From: DATKEG01 sp035544515
GTDB taxonomy: Bacteria > Acidobacteriota > Vicinamibacteria > Fen-336
Direction: 5' to 3'
Length of the DNA stretch: 6,410 bases
Assembly: GCA_035544515.1 (NCBI GenBank)
Contig: DATKEG010000108.1
Span: 1 to 6,410 of the forward strand
Shown here: positions 1 through 6,152 of the stretch, piece by piece
How positions within the stretch are numbered: the stretch's first letter is position 1
Layout of the letters: every line of letters starts with the position of its first letter
The notes under the pieces: model-generated
The model's input: only the letters and a program-made list of their open reading frames with translations
Databases searched by the model: none
Told to the model about the DNA's origin: nothing
Program-made: the position numbers and the translations under genes

Positions 1-224
1 AGGACCGCGCGCGCGAGGTGCAGCAGGCGCTGTCCGCCTTGTCCTTCGACCACCGCGCCATCCTGATGCTGCGCGAGGTCGAAGGGCTCTCCTGCGAGGA
101 CGTCGCGGGCACGCTGGGTCTGCCCGCGGGCACGGTGAAGAGCCGGCTGGCGCGCGCGCGCGAGGCGTTGCGCCGGCGCGTGGTCGAGATGGGCAACGGA
201 CACCGCGAGAGGTTGAGAACATGA
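1..224 (+). CDS. ECF-type RNA polymerase sigma factor, C-terminal fragment (5' end outside window)
   Basis: The reading frame is open from the window edge (first full codon at base 3) and gives the last 73 residues of a sigma-70 family protein. The visible part is region 4, which binds the -35 promoter element. It shows the usual ECF pattern: an 'ALSALSFDHRAILMLREVEGLS' type helix pair, then the helix-turn-helix 'CEDVAGTLGLPAGTVKSRL', then a basic 'ARAREALRRRV' helix. GTVKSRLARAR is the recognition-helix signature common to ECF sigma factors. Region 2 is missing because the gene is cut by the window, so the ECF subgroup cannot be assigned. The stop codon TGA (222-224) overlaps the ATG of the next gene as ATGA, which implies co-transcription and translational coupling with its anti-sigma factor. 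The GTG at 18 is internal to the domain and is not the true start. Confidence 0.93.
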   Translation, partial: DRAREVQQALSALSFDHRAILMLREVEGLSCEDVAGTLGLPAGTVKSRLARAREALRRRVVEMGNGHRERLRT

Positions 225-949
225 CCTGCCGCGCGGCGAGAAGCCGCCTTTCGGCGTATCGCGACGGCGGCCTCTCGGGGGCCGAGTCGCAGGCCGTCGA
301 GGCGCACCTTTTCCGCTGCCGCCCCTGCGGCGAGCGCTGGCGCTCGCTCGTGGAGTCGCTCGATGCGCTGGCCGGGTCGCCCCGCCTGCGTTGTCCGGAC
401 GGGATCGCGCCGCGCGTCCTCGCGCGGCTCGAGGTGGAGAGCCGGGGGCCCGGTCTCGCGCTCCTCTACCGGCCCATGTGGGCGGCCCGGCCGCTCATGC
501 TGCCGAGCCTCTTCCCGGCCGCCCTGGTCTTCGTGATCGTGATCGGCGGCGCCCTGGCGCTCAGCCGCGACCCCGGCCCGCTGCCGCCCGTGGCCACCGC
601 CACGCTGCCCTCGCCGCCGCAGTGGGTGCCGCCGGTGCCGTCGTGGGGGACCGAGGTCAACCCGCTCGTGCCCTCCGCGGAGGTGAGCGCACCGCGCGCC
701 CGCGCGGCCTTCCCGGCGGACGCGCTGGCGGAGATGGACGAGGGAACGGTCTTCGTGCAGACGGTGGTGGCGCGCGACGGCAGCGTCTCGGCCGTCACGT
801 TGCTCGAAGGCGACGGCGTCCTGGCCGCTCCGGTGCTCGAGGCCCTCCGCCGCCAGCGTTTCGAGCCCGGCCGGTTCCGCGGTCAGCCCGTGGCGGTGAG
901 CGTCTACCGGCTGATCAGCCGCATGGACGTCCGGGCGCCGATCACGTAG
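221..949 (+). CDS. Membrane anti-sigma factor: zinc-finger domain plus TonB C-terminal-like domain
   Basis: This 242-residue protein has four parts. Residues 1-50 form a putative zinc-finger (zf-HC2/ZAS) domain with Cys3 and the motif His29-x3-Cys33-x2-Cys36, the type that binds and holds an ECF sigma factor in the cytoplasm. Residues about 93-115 are one hydrophobic membrane segment. Residues about 117-150 are Pro-rich, like a periplasm-spanning linker. Residues about 176-233 look like the TonB C-terminal domain: 'VVARDGSVSAVTLLEGDG', then 'PVLEALRRQRFEPGRFRGQP', matching the family's 'dG.V..v.vl...G...ld..al.alr..rF.P....G.pV' pattern. The start is ATG 221, with a GAGAGG ribosome-binding site at 207-212, 8 bases upstream. 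The membrane segment has no Ser-x3-His pair of the kind TonB uses to contact ExbB/ExbD, so energy coupling is doubtful; a sensing role is more likely (inference). The gene follows its sigma factor directly, and its last 8 bases overlap the end of the convergent glycosyltransferase gene. Confidence 0.87.
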   Translation: MTCRAARSRLSAYRDGGLSGAESQAVEAHLFRCRPCGERWRSLVESLDALAGSPRLRCPDGIAPRVLARLEVESRGPGLALLYRPMWAARPLMLPSLFPAALVFVIVIGGALALSRDPGPLPPVATATLPSPPQWVPPVPSWGTEVNPLVPSAEVSAPRARAAFPADALAEMDEGTVFVQTVVARDGSVSAVTLLEGDGVLAAPVLEALRRQRFEPGRFRGQPVAVSVYRLISRMDVRAPIT

Positions 950-1868
950 CCCACGGCCCCATCGTCTCGACCGCCCGTGCCACCTCGTCCGCGGTGATCG
1001 TGGCCATCTCTCCGGTGGCGGACTGCACGGTGCGCACGCGCGTGCCTTCGGGCGCCCACGTCGCCGCGTCCGTCGGACCGAACAGCGCCACCGTCGGCGC
1101 GCCCCAGGCGGCGGCCAGATGGCTCACGCCCGAGTCGTTGCCCACGAACGCTCCGGCCTCCGCGAGCAGGGCGCCCAGGACCCGGACCGGCACGTCCTCG
1201 GCGACGAGAGCGCCCGCGCGGGTACGAAACGGCGCCACGGCCGCGCGGTCGGCCGGGCCGCAGGGCACGAGCCAGGGCTCCGGCGGCCGCAGCCGATCGA
1301 CCAGGCCGAGGAAGCGCTCCGCCGGCCAGCTCTTCCGCGGCGAGCCGCTGCCGGGATGGAGGGCGAGGAAGCGCGGCGGCAGCCGGTCCCGCCACGCGCG
1401 GGCCTCCCGTTCCTCGTCCGGGGAGGGCGAGCACGCCGGCGGCGCGCCCGTCGGGTCCAGGCCGAGCGGCTCGACCAGCCCGGCCAGCCAGCGCGCGGCG
1501 TGCGTCCCCGGCGGTGGGCTCGGGTCGCGCTCGAGGACGCGAGGAAGGAGGGCATGCAACGAGGCGACCAGCGCCGGGGTCCGCGTGAACGCGAGGGCCA
1601 CCACGTGGCCGGCCAGGTCGCGCCGCAGTGGACCCCGCAGGGAGGCTCCCTCCGCGAAGAGCGCGTCCGCGCGCTCCCAGTCGACCAGCCGCCGCGCCTC
1701 GCCGGCGCCTCCGCCCACGAGGGCGGAGCCCGAGGCCGCCGGCGCGAGGAGCGTCACCTCGAACCCGCCGCGGACGAGGGCGGCGAGGGTCCGGCGCAGC
1801 AGGAGGACGTCGCCCAGCGCTCCCGCGCGGACGACCAGCGCACGCGCCGGCGCGCCGGGGGAGGTCAG
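942..1868 (-). CDS. Glycosyltransferase family 9 protein (ADP-heptose:LPS heptosyltransferase-like)
   Basis: This cytoplasmic or membrane-associated GT-B glycosyltransferase resembles the enzymes that add heptose from ADP-heptose to LPS core. With the start chosen here it has 308 residues, slightly short for the family (about 320-350). Near the N-terminus 'LVVRAGALGDVLLL' (11-24) is the GT9 signature, with Asp20 at the position of the WaaC catalytic aspartate. 'LHPGSGSPRKSWP' (170-182) is the second motif, with Lys179. 'GNDSGVSHLAAAWGAP' and 'ALFGPTDAATWAP' (243-273) form the C-terminal nucleotide-sugar site, with Asp245. The start is uncertain: no ATG, GTG or TTG lies in frame between the preceding gene's last codons and the first motif. 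CTG at 1868-1866, overlapping the propeller gene's TGA as CTGA, is the best fit. The next in-frame GTG (about residue 38) would cut off the signature. It is the last gene of the block and probably translationally coupled. Sugar donor and acceptor cannot be read from sequence, so it could act on another surface glycan. Confidence 0.9.
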   Translation of the reverse strand: MTSPGAPARALVVRAGALGDVLLLRRTLAALVRGGFEVTLLAPAASGSALVGGGAGEARRLVDWERADALFAEGASLRGPLRRDLAGHVVALAFTRTPALVASLHALLPRVLERDPSPPPGTHAARWLAGLVEPLGLDPTGAPPACSPSPDEEREARAWRDRLPPRFLALHPGSGSPRKSWPAERFLGLVDRLRPPEPWLVPCGPADRAAVAPFRTRAGALVAEDVPVRVLGALLAEAGAFVGNDSGVSHLAAAWGAPTVALFGPTDAATWAPEGTRVRTVQSATGEMATITADEVARAVETMGPWAT

Positions 1869-4108
1869 GGGACGTGCAGGCGGGTCGTGGCCACGTTGCC
1901 GAGCAGGTCCGTCGCCCGCACCACGACCATGTGCGGCCCCGGCGGCGGCAGCTCCGTGGTCGGGATCTCGTAGGTCTCTTCCAGCGCGTCGTTGATGCCG
2001 TCCACGGGGTGCACCTCGCGCCAACGGCCGCCGTCCACCGAATACTCCGCCCGGCGCACCATGCTGCTGTCGTCGCGCACCACGACCCTGATGCGCGGCG
2101 GGGGGCCCGGCAGGAGGGTGGCGACGACCGACGGAGGCGTGTTGTCCACCTCGAACGGGGCGCTCTCCTTGTCCACGGTGAGGGCGAGCGACTCGGGGTT
2201 CGAGGGCGCGTCGCTCGCGGTCACGCGGATGACGTAGCGGCCGTTGGGCACGGTGGTGGTGTCCCAGGCCAACACGGGATCGGTGAGCCCCTTGCGCAGC
2301 GAACGAAAGCGCGTGTCGTCCACGCGCCGGTAGGAGACGTCGTAGGAGAGGGTGTCGCCGTTGGCGTCGTCCGCCCGCCAGGAGAACGTCTGGATGCCCT
2401 TCTGGTAGAGCCTCCGGCTGTAGGTGGTGGCCGGGGGCAGCATGCGCGCGGGCGGCGCGAGCGCGCCCGGCCGGACCTCGGGACCGGGGCTGCTCTCCAG
2501 GCCCAGGATCTCCGCCTCGCCCGTGATCGAGAGGGGCTTCTGGAAGACCTCGCCCGGCGGGTGGACGTTGATGGCCTGGACCTGCGGGCGCAGGTTGCGC
2601 TGGAGGTAGGCGGTCGAGACCGAATCGAGGACGGGCGAGGTCCCGTTCTTCCCGGCGAGGGTCACCTTGACCTGGAGGAAGCGGGCGCGCTCGCTTCGGA
2701 CCGATTCGCCCTCGGGACGGACGTGGGCCGCGGACCAGTCGGACCACGTACCGTCCGGCGTGCCGGTGTTGCCGGAACGCGTCTGCACCTGGACCTGCGT
2801 GCCCTCGGGCGCCTGCGCTTCCCAGCGCAGTCGTCCCCAGCTCGAGACCGTCTCCGTGTCCCGGACCTTCGACGTGAACGTCCCGCGGTCGCCGGCGCGG
2901 CCCTGCAGCACGTGCAGCTTTCCGGGGTTGGAGGTGGCCACCACCACGGAGCCGTCGAGCTCCGGCTGCAACGCGGTCACCTGTTCGCCCGGGAGGGAGG
3001 CGACCATGTTCCAGGTGCGATCGTCGTGCACGCGATAGACGTTGCCCTTGCTCCCGGTGCCCACGAGCACGCCCTCCGCGGACGGCGCCAGCGCGAACGG
3101 CATCTCGGCGGCATCGGACCAGAGCGTATCCACCTCGCCCGAGGGCGCCACGCGCAGGACGGCGCCCCTGGCCGCCCCCGCGCGCATCGCCTCGCCGGGC
3201 CTCGGCGTCGGCGTGGGCAGGGGAACCGTCGCCCCGGACGGCGGGACCACGGTGAAACTCTCCGTCACCGTCACTTCCGCGCCCCCGCTCGGGGGCATGG
3301 CCGGCGCGGGCGGTTCCGCCCGCCGCGCGGGCTCGTCGCCCTTTTCGTCGATCACGGCCGCGTAGAGGCTGCCGTCGCCTCCGAGCAGGAGCGACTTCAC
3401 CTCGCGGAACGGCGAATCGTGCAGGACGAACACCTTGCCGGTCGGATCGATGCGGTAGAGGATGCCGCCCGGAGAGCTGCCGGCATAGACGAAGCCGGAG
3501 CGCGTGTCGGAGAGGAGCGCCGTGATGTGCGTCTCCCCGCTGGTGAGGAGGGGCTGCGCGCTGCCTTGCCGGTCCACGCGCACGATCCGTCCCTCCGCCC
3601 CGGAGCCCACCAGGAGGTTCCCGGCGCGGTCGAAGGCGAGCGCCCAGATGTACTTGTCCACCGGGTCGTAGAAGGTCTCCGCCTTGCCCGCGGCGTCCAC
3701 CGCGTAGACCTTGCCCTCGGGCGACGTGCCGACGTACAGCTTGCCGTCCGGTCCCGCGGCCAGGGCGTGGACCTCGAGCTCGGGCGCGTCGAAGAACACG
3801 GTGGCCTTGCCGTTTTCGACCTTGAACACCTTGCCGTCGTTGCCGGTCCCCGCGTAGAGCGTCCCCTGGCCGTCGCGGGCGAGCGCCCACACGTAGGGCG
3901 CCTCCGTGTCGGCCAGGGCGCGACTCGCCGGCGCCAGGCGCACGCGGCCGTCGGAGCCGATGGAGAGCCCCTCGGAGTCGCCCTCGAGGAAATCGCGCGC
4001 GCCCTCGATCCGCCAGAACTGGGGCTGGGACGCCCGCAGGGGTACGGTCCCGGCGGCGAGGGCCACGGCCCCGGCGGCCAGGCACACCAGGATGCGGCGA
4101 CGCGACAT
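1865..4108 (-). CDS. Exported beta-propeller protein with C-terminal Ig/FnIII-like modules, function unknown
   Basis: This 747-residue protein has a signal peptide (MSRRR, hydrophobic stretch 6-20, likely cleavage near 'LRAS' 24-27), so it is exported. Residues about 70-405 hold seven imperfect repeats of about 40 residues with the core 'G.LY.GT...GKV..V'. They begin near 83, 122, 163, 205, 246, 346 and 386, consistent with a seven-bladed propeller of the SMP-30/NHL/WD40-like kind. Blade five is split by a roughly 60-residue Pro/Ala-rich insertion (253-314). Residues about 415-515 form a beta-rich module with 'TWSDWSA' and 'ARFLQVKVTL'. Residues about 520-745 look like two Ig/FnIII-like domains, with 'NGRYVIRVTASD' and, at the end, 'PHMVVVRATDLLGN'. 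No catalytic residues are recognised; binding or scaffolding is a guess. ATG 4108 was chosen over the in-frame ATG at 4162 because it has a strong AGGGGGG ribosome-binding site and begins the signal peptide. It lies 67 bp after the S55 gene and overlaps the glycosyltransferase start. Confidence 0.88.
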   Translation of the reverse strand: MSRRRILVCLAAGAVALAAGTVPLRASQPQFWRIEGARDFLEGDSEGLSIGSDGRVRLAPASRALADTEAPYVWALARDGQGTLYAGTGNDGKVFKVENGKATVFFDAPELEVHALAAGPDGKLYVGTSPEGKVYAVDAAGKAETFYDPVDKYIWALAFDRAGNLLVGSGAEGRIVRVDRQGSAQPLLTSGETHITALLSDTRSGFVYAGSSPGGILYRIDPTGKVFVLHDSPFREVKSLLLGGDGSLYAAVIDEKGDEPARRAEPPAPAMPPSGGAEVTVTESFTVVPPSGATVPLPTPTPRPGEAMRAGAARGAVLRVAPSGEVDTLWSDAAEMPFALAPSAEGVLVGTGSKGNVYRVHDDRTWNMVASLPGEQVTALQPELDGSVVVATSNPGKLHVLQGRAGDRGTFTSKVRDTETVSSWGRLRWEAQAPEGTQVQVQTRSGNTGTPDGTWSDWSAAHVRPEGESVRSERARFLQVKVTLAGKNGTSPVLDSVSTAYLQRNLRPQVQAINVHPPGEVFQKPLSITGEAEILGLESSPGPEVRPGALAPPARMLPPATTYSRRLYQKGIQTFSWRADDANGDTLSYDVSYRRVDDTRFRSLRKGLTDPVLAWDTTTVPNGRYVIRVTASDAPSNPESLALTVDKESAPFEVDNTPPSVVATLLPGPPPRIRVVVRDDSSMVRRAEYSVDGGRWREVHPVDGINDALEETYEIPTTELPPPGPHMVVVRATDLLGNVATTRLHVP

Positions 4109-4112
4109 CGAG

Positions 4113-4119
4113 CCCCCCT
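4113..4119 (-). promoter_or_regulatory. Ribosome-binding site deciding the propeller gene start
   Basis: On the minus strand AGGGGGG is followed by CTCG and then ATG at 4108. It supports the start at 4108, which opens directly into a signal peptide, rather than the in-frame ATG at 4162, which would add 18 non-hydrophobic residues ahead of the signal peptide. Confidence 0.7.
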
Positions 4120-4140
4120 GAGGGTTCAGCGAGAAGAGTT

Positions 4141-4159
4141 CGTCCCGCGAAGCGGGATG
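4141..4159. other. Short hairpin in the gap between the S55 and propeller genes
   Basis: TCCCGC (4143-4148), GAA, GCGGGA (4152-4157) is a perfect 6-bp stem with a 3-base loop, in the 67-bp gap. A second inverted repeat, GAGCG-TCAA-CGCTC (4171-4184), straddles the stop codon of the S55 gene. Neither is followed by a run of T on the minus strand, so a full intrinsic terminator is unlikely. They could lower read-through or stabilise an mRNA end (inference), or be chance in GC-rich DNA. Confidence 0.35.
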
Positions 4160-4175
4160 CATTCGAGAAGGAGCG

Positions 4176-6017
4176 TCAACGCTCGACGGTCAACGTCAGC
4201 AGCCGCGAGCCGCTGACCGCGTAATCGGTCTGCAGCTCGGACTCCCACACCGCGGCGGTGCGGATGGGCACGACCTGGCCGCCCTGCTCGGACCCGCCGA
4301 GGACGGACATCACGGAGGGCGGCAGCGACTGCAGGTACTCGCCGCCCACGATGGCGCCTTCCTCGGCGCGCAGCAGGCGCGCGTAGATGTGGTGGTTGTG
4401 CCGCAGTCCGTTGATCGCGCGCAGGAGCTGGTCCATGTCCTTGGGCACGAAGGCCTGCCGCATCTCGCGCTGCTCGATCGCGGTGAGGGCGGCGCCGTCG
4501 GCCACGAGCAGCGTGTACGCGCCGGCGGGTGCGCTCTCGGGGATGGTGACGGGGATCGTCTCCGTCTTCGTCTCTCCGCGGTAGGTGCGGAGCGCGATCT
4601 TGAGCGGGATCGTGGCGCCCGCCCGCAGCGGGCGCTCGCGCTCGAGCCAGGCGCGCTGCAAGGTGGCGGTCTGGATGGTCTCCAGGGAGGAGACGTCCAC
4701 GTCGAGCCCCTCGATGCTGACCTTCTCGAAGTCGTTCGTCATCAGGTAGGCGAGGGGAGCGGCCACCAGCGTGGCCGCCTGCATGGCCGGCTGCTCCTGC
4801 GTGAAGAGGTCCCGCAGGCGCACCTCGCGCCCGCCCGACAGGCGCACGCTGGCGTCGAGCCGGATGGTCGAGGTCCCGAACGCCCGCTCGTTGCCCTGGA
4901 GCACGGAGGCCACGCCCACGAAGGCCAGGACGGGCGTGAACAGCTCGTCCTCGACCATGCGGAAGGAGAACGAGCGCTCCTGCCCGCGGCTGGTGGAGAG
5001 CCGGACGTTGACCGGGATCATGCGCGGGGCCTTGCCCAGCCGGCCGGCGATGGCCGTGGTGCGGTCCTGGTCCATGGTGCCGACCGGCCCCTCGGCGGCG
5101 GTGCTGATCTTCCAGGACTGGTACAGGCTCGGGAAGACCGAATACACGTAGGCCTTCTTCATGGGGAAGTTCGTCGGGCCCAGGTTGTAGAAGGGGTGGC
5201 CGAAGGCGTAGACGCGGTCCTGGTCGATGTGGGTGATGGTCCCCGTCACGGACAGGTCCATGTCGCCTTCGATGAGCGAGACGCCGAGCGCGGCGCCGGG
5301 CTTGAGGTCCGGCAGCGGCTCCGCGGGCAGCGTGCCGCGGCCCGCGCCCACCACGGGCGTGAAGCCGAGCCCGGCGAACACCCCGCGCGCCCATTCGAAG
5401 GTCGCGGGGTCGAAGCCCGAGAAGACGAGGGGCAGGGAGAGGGGCGTGAGCGACACGCCCGCGAGCTGGGGCGGAAGCGAGCCGGAGGCCAGGGAGCCGG
5501 GCTGCAGCGTCACCGACTGGAGCGGCCGGCGCAGCGAGGCCATGAGCGCGTTGCGGTCGAGGGGAGCGGCGGGGCCGGCCGCGCCCCAGGCCGGGACGAA
5601 GCGCGCGGAAGCCGCCCGCGGCGTGTCCAGCGCGCTGTCGGTCAGCTCGATCATCTCCGCGATGGGAGTGATGCCCGCGATCGTCTCCTTGGAGAAGGGG
5701 AACCCGTAGGCCACCGCGCCGATGAGCCGGCCCTCGATGAACACGGGGCTGCCGCTCATGCCGGCGATCACGCCCGTCTTCTCGAGCGGCCCGCCCGCGA
5801 GGCGCGCGAGGATCATGCTCTGCTTGGGCCCGATGTTCTGCAGGACGCCGATGATCGACACGTCGAACTCGACCACGTCGGTTCCCGAGAACACCGTGCG
5901 GCCGACGCCCTTCATGCCGGCCCGGATCTGGTCGAGCGGCATGGTGTCCACCGCCCGCGCCGCGGGAGGCAGGACGAGGGTCGCGAACAGGGCGAACGCC
6001 AGACGACTGCGAGGCAT
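4176..6017 (-). CDS. Exported SpoIVB peptidase S55-like domain protein
   Basis: This 613-residue protein starts with a signal peptide (MPRSR, hydrophobic 6-18, likely cleavage after 'ARA', 20-22), so it acts outside the cytoplasmic membrane. Residues about 26-125 carry 'IRAGMKGVGRTVFSG' and then 'GVIAGMSGSPVFIEGRLIGAVAY', the nucleophile motif of the SpoIVB (S55) serine peptidase family, with Ser88 the likely nucleophile. Residues about 239-330 carry 'GTITHIDQDRVYAFGHPF' with His274, resembling the family's histidine motif. The C-terminal half is beta-rich; residues about 465-510, including 'TIPVTIPESAPAGAYTLLV', resemble an Ig-like fold. SpoIVB itself cleaves SpoIVFA during Bacillus sporulation; nothing here suggests sporulation, so that role should not be transferred. 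The Ser and His motifs occur in the opposite order to SpoIVB as I recall it, and no Asp sits about 15 residues before Ser88 (residue 73 is Leu), so activity is uncertain. ATG 6017 is preceded by GAGGGGAGAG. First gene of a three-gene block. Confidence 0.88.
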   Translation of the reverse strand: MPRSRLAFALFATLVLPPAARAVDTMPLDQIRAGMKGVGRTVFSGTDVVEFDVSIIGVLQNIGPKQSMILARLAGGPLEKTGVIAGMSGSPVFIEGRLIGAVAYGFPFSKETIAGITPIAEMIELTDSALDTPRAASARFVPAWGAAGPAAPLDRNALMASLRRPLQSVTLQPGSLASGSLPPQLAGVSLTPLSLPLVFSGFDPATFEWARGVFAGLGFTPVVGAGRGTLPAEPLPDLKPGAALGVSLIEGDMDLSVTGTITHIDQDRVYAFGHPFYNLGPTNFPMKKAYVYSVFPSLYQSWKISTAAEGPVGTMDQDRTTAIAGRLGKAPRMIPVNVRLSTSRGQERSFSFRMVEDELFTPVLAFVGVASVLQGNERAFGTSTIRLDASVRLSGGREVRLRDLFTQEQPAMQAATLVAAPLAYLMTNDFEKVSIEGLDVDVSSLETIQTATLQRAWLERERPLRAGATIPLKIALRTYRGETKTETIPVTIPESAPAGAYTLLVADGAALTAIEQREMRQAFVPKDMDQLLRAINGLRHNHHIYARLLRAEEGAIVGGEYLQSLPPSVMSVLGGSEQGGQVVPIRTAAVWESELQTDYAVSGSRLLTLTVER

Positions 6018-6039
6018 TTACTTTCTCTCCCCTCGCGCC

Positions 6040-6068
6040 ATATTAAGGAAGGTGCCCGCCAGCGTCAA
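6040..6068 (-). promoter_or_regulatory. Sigma70-type promoter for the S55-propeller-glycosyltransferase block
   Basis: On the minus strand TTGACG (6068-6063, five of six matches to TTGACA) is separated by exactly 17 bp from TAATAT (6045-6040, four of six matches to TATAAT). It lies in a locally AT-richer patch directly before the S55 gene. Transcription would start near 6033, leaving a leader of about 15 bases that holds the purine-rich ribosome-binding site. It looks like a housekeeping promoter rather than an ECF one. Confidence 0.62.
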
Positions 6069-6103
6069 TGTTCACGCCGGCCGGCCACTTCCCCCGCCGC
6101 CAA

Positions 6104-6112
6104 TGGTACGAT
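6104..6112 (+). promoter_or_regulatory. Possible extended -10 promoter for the downstream membrane-protein gene
   Basis: TGG followed by TACGAT fits the extended -10 form TGnTAnnnT. No convincing -35 element is found 16-18 bp upstream. The implied start near 6119 would give a leader of about 34 bases to the TTG start at 6153. It is back to back with the minus-strand promoter, in a 135-bp divergent intergenic region. Confidence 0.3.
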
Positions 6113-6152
6113 CGCAGCTTTCCCCGCCGCGCGCGGAGAGAGGAAAGAGGAG

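Noticed and set aside
391..1995. A 534-codon plus-strand open frame spanning the anti-sigma and glycosyltransferase genes.
   Set aside because: It crosses two well-supported genes in other frames and has an Arg/Ala/Pro composition with no domain.
942..4085. A 1047-codon open frame on the minus strand running across the propeller gene into the glycosyltransferase.
   Set aside because: Only its last 308 codons show a protein family (GT9). The rest is Arg/Gly/Pro-rich low-complexity sequence from an alternate frame of the propeller gene, as expected in GC-rich DNA.
4141..4159. Intrinsic terminator after the S55 gene.
   Set aside because: The stem is only about 6 bp and is not followed by a T-run on the minus strand, so it is listed as a hairpin rather than a terminator.
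4109..4162. Upstream ATG at 4162 as the propeller start.
   Set aside because: It would place 18 polar residues before a good signal peptide, while the ATG at 4108 has a strong ribosome-binding site.
1628..4216. An 862-codon open frame on the plus strand, antisense to the propeller gene.
   Set aside because: The product is Arg/Gly/His-rich without recognisable motifs, and the opposite strand encodes a clear signal peptide and propeller repeats. It is a stop-poor antisense shadow.
4126..5394. A 422-codon minus-strand open frame within the S55 gene.
   Set aside because: It is an alternate frame of the S55-like gene, with composition typical of a GC-rich shadow and no start signal.
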